Source: an uncultured beta proteobacterium (lineage in GTDB: Bacteria > Pseudomonadota > Gammaproteobacteria > Burkholderiales > SG8-39). Taken from it: a stretch of DNA of 9,494 nt. Below, in pieces: positions 6,729-9,494 of this stretch. The stretch spans positions 1-9,494 of the forward strand of contig CAIPUP010000110.1 of assembly GCA_903868285.1 (NCBI GenBank), written 5' to 3'. Made by a program: the position numbers and the translations under genes. The notes under the pieces were generated by a model that was not told the origin of the DNA, did not search any database, and saw only the letters and a list, made by a program, of their open reading frames with translations. Positions within the stretch are counted from its first letter, which is position 1, and each line of letters begins with the position of its first letter.

Positions 6729-7655
6729 ATGAACAAACCCGAAACTGCCCCTGCCGCCGCGACAAACGACCAAGCACTCGGCTGGCTGGCCATGCTGGTG
6801 GCGTTGTGGGTGCCGATCGCCTATGCCAGCACCGCCACCACGGCACGGCTGAGCATGCTGCACGGCACCAGCCCGCTCACCATGGCCGCCACACGCCAGT
6901 ACGCCGCCACCCTGGCGTTCTCGCTGCTGATGCTGTGGCTGCGTGAACCACTGCGCATACCCTTGCGTCAGGCACTGATCGCCTGGGGTCTGGGCGCGGG
7001 TCAGGCCATCTATTCCTGGTGTCTTTACCTCTCGTTCGAGCATCTGCCCGTAGCGCTGGCCATCCTGGCCTTCTATACCTACCCGCTGCTCACCGCCTTG
7101 CTGGGCTGGGCCAGCGGTCAACAGCGCCCCGACCGTTATGTGCTGCTGGCGCTGTTGCTGGCCTTCGCCGGACTGGCGCTGGCCCTCGGCGGCGATGTGG
7201 CCGCCGGCAACGCCCACGGCCTGTTGCTGGTGCTTGCCGCCGCAGCCATCATGGCCATCAGTATGTTATTGATTTCAAAGCTTTTTCAGGCGGGCGACAG
7301 CAAGCCCCGCATCGTTCACATGCTGTGGGGTGCGACCCTCACCTACAGCCTGCTGCTGGGCTGGCATGAAGCGCCGCAATGGCCGCAGGACGACATCGGC
7401 TGGATTGCCATGGCGGTGTGTGCCGGCATCTTCTGCTTCGCGCTCATTGGCATTCTGTTGTCGGTGTCGCGCCTCGGATCACTGCAGGCGGCATTGATCA
7501 TGAATGTCGAACCCATCGTCGCCGCGATTCTCGGCTGGTGGCTGCTGGGACAGACGCTCGGTCTGTGGCAGTTGCTGGGCGGGCTGGTGATCATGCTGGC
7601 GCTGCTGCTGTCGCGCTGGCCAGCCTTGCGCCAACCCAAGCAAAACCCTCGCTGA
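6729..7655 (+). CDS. EamA/DMT-family inner-membrane transporter
   Basis: This 308-residue very hydrophobic protein is of the drug/metabolite transporter superfamily, whose members have ten membrane helices formed by two repeated EamA halves. Hydrophobic stretches are spaced through residues about 18-295. The second-half signature NVEPIVAAILGWWLLGQTL, followed by a final helix with GGLVIMLALLLSRW, is typical. The corresponding first-half segment is AILAFYTYPLLTALLGW. Such carriers usually export amino acids, metabolites or toxic intermediates; the substrate cannot be read here. The first 17 residues are polar and Ala/Pro-rich. The start is less certain than for its neighbours: the tandem repeat occupies the ribosome-site position and only a weak AGG precedes the ATG. 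No better downstream start is evident. It lies 66 bp after tctC and 30 bp before the second amidohydrolase gene, so it is probably co-transcribed with both. Confidence 0.87.
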   Translation: MNKPETAPAAATNDQALGWLAMLVALWVPIAYASTATTARLSMLHGTSPLTMAATRQYAATLAFSLLMLWLREPLRIPLRQALIAWGLGAGQAIYSWCLYLSFEHLPVALAILAFYTYPLLTALLGWASGQQRPDRYVLLALLLAFAGLALALGGDVAAGNAHGLLLVLAAAAIMAISMLLISKLFQAGDSKPRIVHMLWGATLTYSLLLGWHEAPQWPQDDIGWIAMAVCAGIFCFALIGILLSVSRLGSLQAALIMNVEPIVAAILGWWLLGQTLGLWQLLGGLVIMLALLLSRWPALRQPKQNPR

Positions 7656-7675
7656 AGTCCAACACCTGAATAACG

Positions 7676-7680
7676 CGGAG
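7676..7680 (+). promoter_or_regulatory. Ribosome binding site of the second amidohydrolase
   Basis: CGGAG ends 5 bp before the ATG at 7686 and supports that start. It lies within the 30-bp gap after the EamA stop, so this gene can be translated independently although it is probably in the same transcript. Confidence 0.55.
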
Positions 7681-7685
7681 CCTGC

Positions 7686-8705
7686 ATGAAGCCCATTACC
7701 GTCGATGTCCACGCCCACTTTGTGCCGCGTCTGCTGATCGAGCGCTTCGCGGCGCACCACGCCAGCTTTCCGGATGTGCGCATGACCGGCGACAGCCGCA
7801 ATCCGAGCTTCCAGTTTCCCGGCGGCGACGCCACCCGGCCGCTCAATCCCAAAGTGGCTGATCTCGATGACCGGCGCGCCTGGATGGATGAAGCTGGCAT
7901 TGATCATCAGCTGCTGGGCCTGTGGACCGACATCGAGGGCTACGAACTGCAAGCGCGCCAGGGGCAGGCCTGGAGCCGGCTGATCAACGACTGCATGCAG
8001 GAGGCGCTGCGCAACGAGCCACGCTTTTCACCCCTGGCGACGCTGCCGCTGCAAGATGGTCAGCTGGCCGCCGAGATGCTGGAGGACTGCCTGGCGCAAG
8101 GCTTTGCCGGGGCCATGATCGGCACCCTGCCCAAGGGCGTGAACGGCGGCATGCTGGATGACCCGGCACTCGATCCGTTCTGGGAAGCCGCTTCGCGACT
8201 ACAGGCCGGCATCTTTTTGCATCCGATGTATGTCTGCGGCGACCCACGGGTGCTGGATTACGAGATGGTCAATGCCATCAGCCGGGTGGCTGAAACGTCG
8301 ATTGCGGTGACCCGCCTGCTCTACTCCGGTCATCTGCTGAAGTATCCGGGCGTGAAGCTGGTGCTGGCGCATGGCGGGGCGGCTCTGCCCTATGCGCTGG
8401 GGCGGTTGTCTCGCAATCACCAGCACTTCGGCAACATGGCCGATCCGATTCAGGGCTTCAAGGCGCTGTATTTCGATGCCTGTATTTTCGACCCGGAGCT
8501 GTTGCAACTGCTGGCCAGCAAGGCCGCGCCCGATCACGTCATGCTGGGCTCGGACATGCCCTTCACCATTGGCGATCCACGCCCACGCCAGGTGATCGAA
8601 GGTGCCTATCTGCGCGATGCGCAGCGGCGCGGCATGCTGGGGCAGACCGCGCAGAAGGTGTTCCGACTGCGCCCGGATTGCTGGTGCCCGCCGGTGTCGA
8701 ACTAG
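7686..8705 (+). CDS. ACMSD-family amidohydrolase/decarboxylase, second copy
   Basis: This 339-residue cytoplasmic metal-dependent amidohydrolase_2 protein has the full ligand set: His9 and His11 in DVHAHFVP, His179 in IFLHPMY, His229 in VLAHGGAALPY and Asp290 in MLGSDMPF. The order and spacing match ACMSD (2-amino-3-carboxymuconate semialdehyde decarboxylase) and related aryl-acid decarboxylases such as gamma-resorcylate decarboxylase, so decarboxylation or ring-product hydrolysis is plausible. It shares fold and motifs with the amidohydrolase at 550-1515 but differs widely elsewhere, including an insertion around residues 30-60 (SRNPSFQFPGGDATRPL) and a different 146-160 loop (GTLPKGVNGGMLDD). 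The two are therefore separate subfamilies rather than a recent duplication. The C-terminal RPDCWCPPVSN tail is unusual for its two Cys but probably genuine. It is the last gene of the plus-strand unit and ends 6 bp from the convergent iron-sulfur gene. Substrate unknown. Confidence 0.88.
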   Translation: MKPITVDVHAHFVPRLLIERFAAHHASFPDVRMTGDSRNPSFQFPGGDATRPLNPKVADLDDRRAWMDEAGIDHQLLGLWTDIEGYELQARQGQAWSRLINDCMQEALRNEPRFSPLATLPLQDGQLAAEMLEDCLAQGFAGAMIGTLPKGVNGGMLDDPALDPFWEAASRLQAGIFLHPMYVCGDPRVLDYEMVNAISRVAETSIAVTRLLYSGHLLKYPGVKLVLAHGGAALPYALGRLSRNHQHFGNMADPIQGFKALYFDACIFDPELLQLLASKAAPDHVMLGSDMPFTIGDPRPRQVIEGAYLRDAQRRGMLGQTAQKVFRLRPDCWCPPVSN

Positions 8706-8711
8706 CGCTGC

Positions 8712-9494
8712 CTAGCCCAGGCGCTGCAGGCTGACGCTGCCCAGGTCCTGATCGCCCGCCGTGGTGACCACCCGACGCTCCGACCGGTAACCTGATTTTT
8801 CCATAATAATCAAATACTTAGCATCAGATTGCAGGTTGCTGAGTCGGAAGTCACCGAAGCTGTCACTGCGCACCTGCTGGGTGCTGTCGTCGAACAGGTT
8901 GCGCACCTGCACCGTGACACCGTCCAGGCAGTCGTCACTCTGCGGATCGACCAGGGTACCGGCGATCCAGGGCTTGGGCAGGCCCTTCCACAGCACGCGC
9001 GGCGCGGTCTGGTACTCGGGATGCAGCACCTCGCTGCCGCTGCGCTGCGCTTCCTGTATCGGCGCGCTGTCCTCGTCGCCGAACAGGATTGCCTCATGCG
9101 GGCAAACCTCGACACAGCGCGGCAGCTCGCCCGCATCGACCCGATGGGCGCAGGCATTGCACTTTTGTGCGATGCCCAGTTGCTCGTTCTTGAAAATCAC
9201 GTCGTACGGACAGGCCGGCGCGCATAGCCCGCAACCGCTGCAACGCTCGGCGTCAATCCACACCAGCCCATCATCACGACGCTGAATGGCATCGTCATCA
9301 CACACCTTCATGCAGGGCGCGTCTTCGCAGTGCTGACACAGCATCGGCAGATAGTTCATCTGCACCCGCGGCTGCACACCACGTTCGATGGCCTTGATGT
9401 TGACCCAGAAATGCCCGGTCTCGGGTTGCGGCGCACTCCACGGCGCATAGGTGCTGCCAACGTGTTCGTCCTTGCACGACACCACGCACAGACC
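8712..9494 (-). CDS. Iron-sulfur subunit of a molybdenum hydroxylase/transhydroxylase, BthL-like (5' end off the window)
   Basis: This is a DmsB/BthL-type electron-transfer subunit, open to the right edge. The last visible upstream codons read GLC before VVSC, the second half of a CxxCxxCxxxC group, so the start lies beyond 9494 and the in-frame GTG at 9485 is internal. Numbering from that GTG, cysteine groups are Cys50/53/58/62, Cys82/85/88/92 and Cys109/112/124/128; with the N-terminal group they can hold four [4Fe-4S] clusters. After the ferredoxin part (to about 165) comes a domain of about 85 residues, GTLVDPQSDDCLDGVTVQV...SFGDFRLSNLQ...GYRSERRVV, resembling a carboxypeptidase-regulatory or transthyretin-like beta barrel. 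That domain order, plus KDEH, WVNI and the PRV(L/Y)(W/Y)K(G/N)L junction, matches the small subunit of pyrogallol-phloroglucinol transhydroxylase. Resorcinol hydroxylase small subunits are related. The molybdopterin catalytic subunit should lie beyond the right edge. DMSO-reductase or polysulfide-reductase B subunits are the alternative, but they usually lack this C-terminal domain. Confidence 0.85.
   Translation of the reverse strand, partial: GLCVVSCKDEHVGSTYAPWSAPQPETGHFWVNIKAIERGVQPRVQMNYLPMLCQHCEDAPCMKVCDDDAIQRRDDGLVWIDAERCSGCGLCAPACPYDVIFKNEQLGIAQKCNACAHRVDAGELPRCVEVCPHEAILFGDEDSAPIQEAQRSGSEVLHPEYQTAPRVLWKGLPKPWIAGTLVDPQSDDCLDGVTVQVRNLFDDSTQQVRSDSFGDFRLSNLQSDAKYLIIMEKSGYRSERRVVTTAGDQDLGSVSLQRLG

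Noticed and set aside
5730..7217. A 495-residue open frame on the minus strand opposite the TctC and EamA genes
   Set aside because: Its translation is a Gln/Gly/Arg-rich low-complexity string with no family motif. It crosses two plus-strand genes with clear families and also reads through the 13-bp repeat. It is a by-product of G+C-rich codon use.
8704..8725. Terminator between the second amidohydrolase and the iron-sulfur gene
   Set aside because: AGCGC...CCT can pair with AGG...CGCT around a short loop, but the stem is short and bulged, has no T-run and overlaps the coding end of the minus-strand gene. The evidence is too weak to annotate.
9483..9485. GTG as the start codon of the iron-sulfur subunit
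   Set aside because: The reading frame continues upstream with GLC, completing half of a CxxCxxCxxxC group, so this codon is internal and the gene is cut by the window edge.

Overview
The window is about 60% G+C by eye and densely coded, with nine clear protein genes, a possible tenth gene tail at the left edge, no RNA genes and no recognisable insertion sequence or phage gene. The best guess for the source is a betaproteobacterium (Burkholderiales or Rhodocyclales type). The main reasons are a periplasmic Bug/TctC-type binding protein, a family greatly expanded in that class, and a SsuABC/TauABC-like importer next to catabolic genes. This is a family-level inference, not a taxonomic identification.

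Layout, left to right. (1) A plus-strand pair: a small exported protein of unknown function, then an ACMSD-type amidohydrolase/decarboxylase that most resembles 6-methylsalicylate decarboxylases. (2) A minus-strand operon read from 5463 down to 1580: a PhzS-like FAD aromatic monooxygenase, then the binding protein, permease and ATPase of an ABC importer. A long imperfect hairpin lies where this operon meets the first pair. (3) A plus-strand trio starting from a 191-bp divergent intergenic region: an orphan Bug/TctC binding protein, a DMT/EamA exporter preceded by a 13-bp tandem repeat, and a second, distantly related ACMSD-type amidohydrolase. (4) A minus-strand gene cut by the right edge. It encodes an iron-sulfur electron-transfer subunit with a C-terminal beta-barrel-like domain, the architecture of the small subunit of pyrogallol-phloroglucinol transhydroxylase (BthL) and related molybdenum hydroxylases.

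Read together, this looks like a catabolic island for a small, probably aromatic and carboxylated or hydroxylated, compound. Two binding-protein systems could capture substrate. The FAD monooxygenase and the molybdenum enzyme (catalytic subunit presumably beyond the right edge) could hydroxylate rings. The two metal-dependent amidohydrolases could decarboxylate or hydrolyse intermediates, and the EamA protein could export a metabolite. The substrate cannot be read from the sequence. The most notable point is an oxygen-dependent flavin monooxygenase beside a transhydroxylase/resorcinol-hydroxylase-like iron-sulfur subunit. That subunit keeps cysteines for four clusters, whereas Pelobacter BthL is known to carry three.
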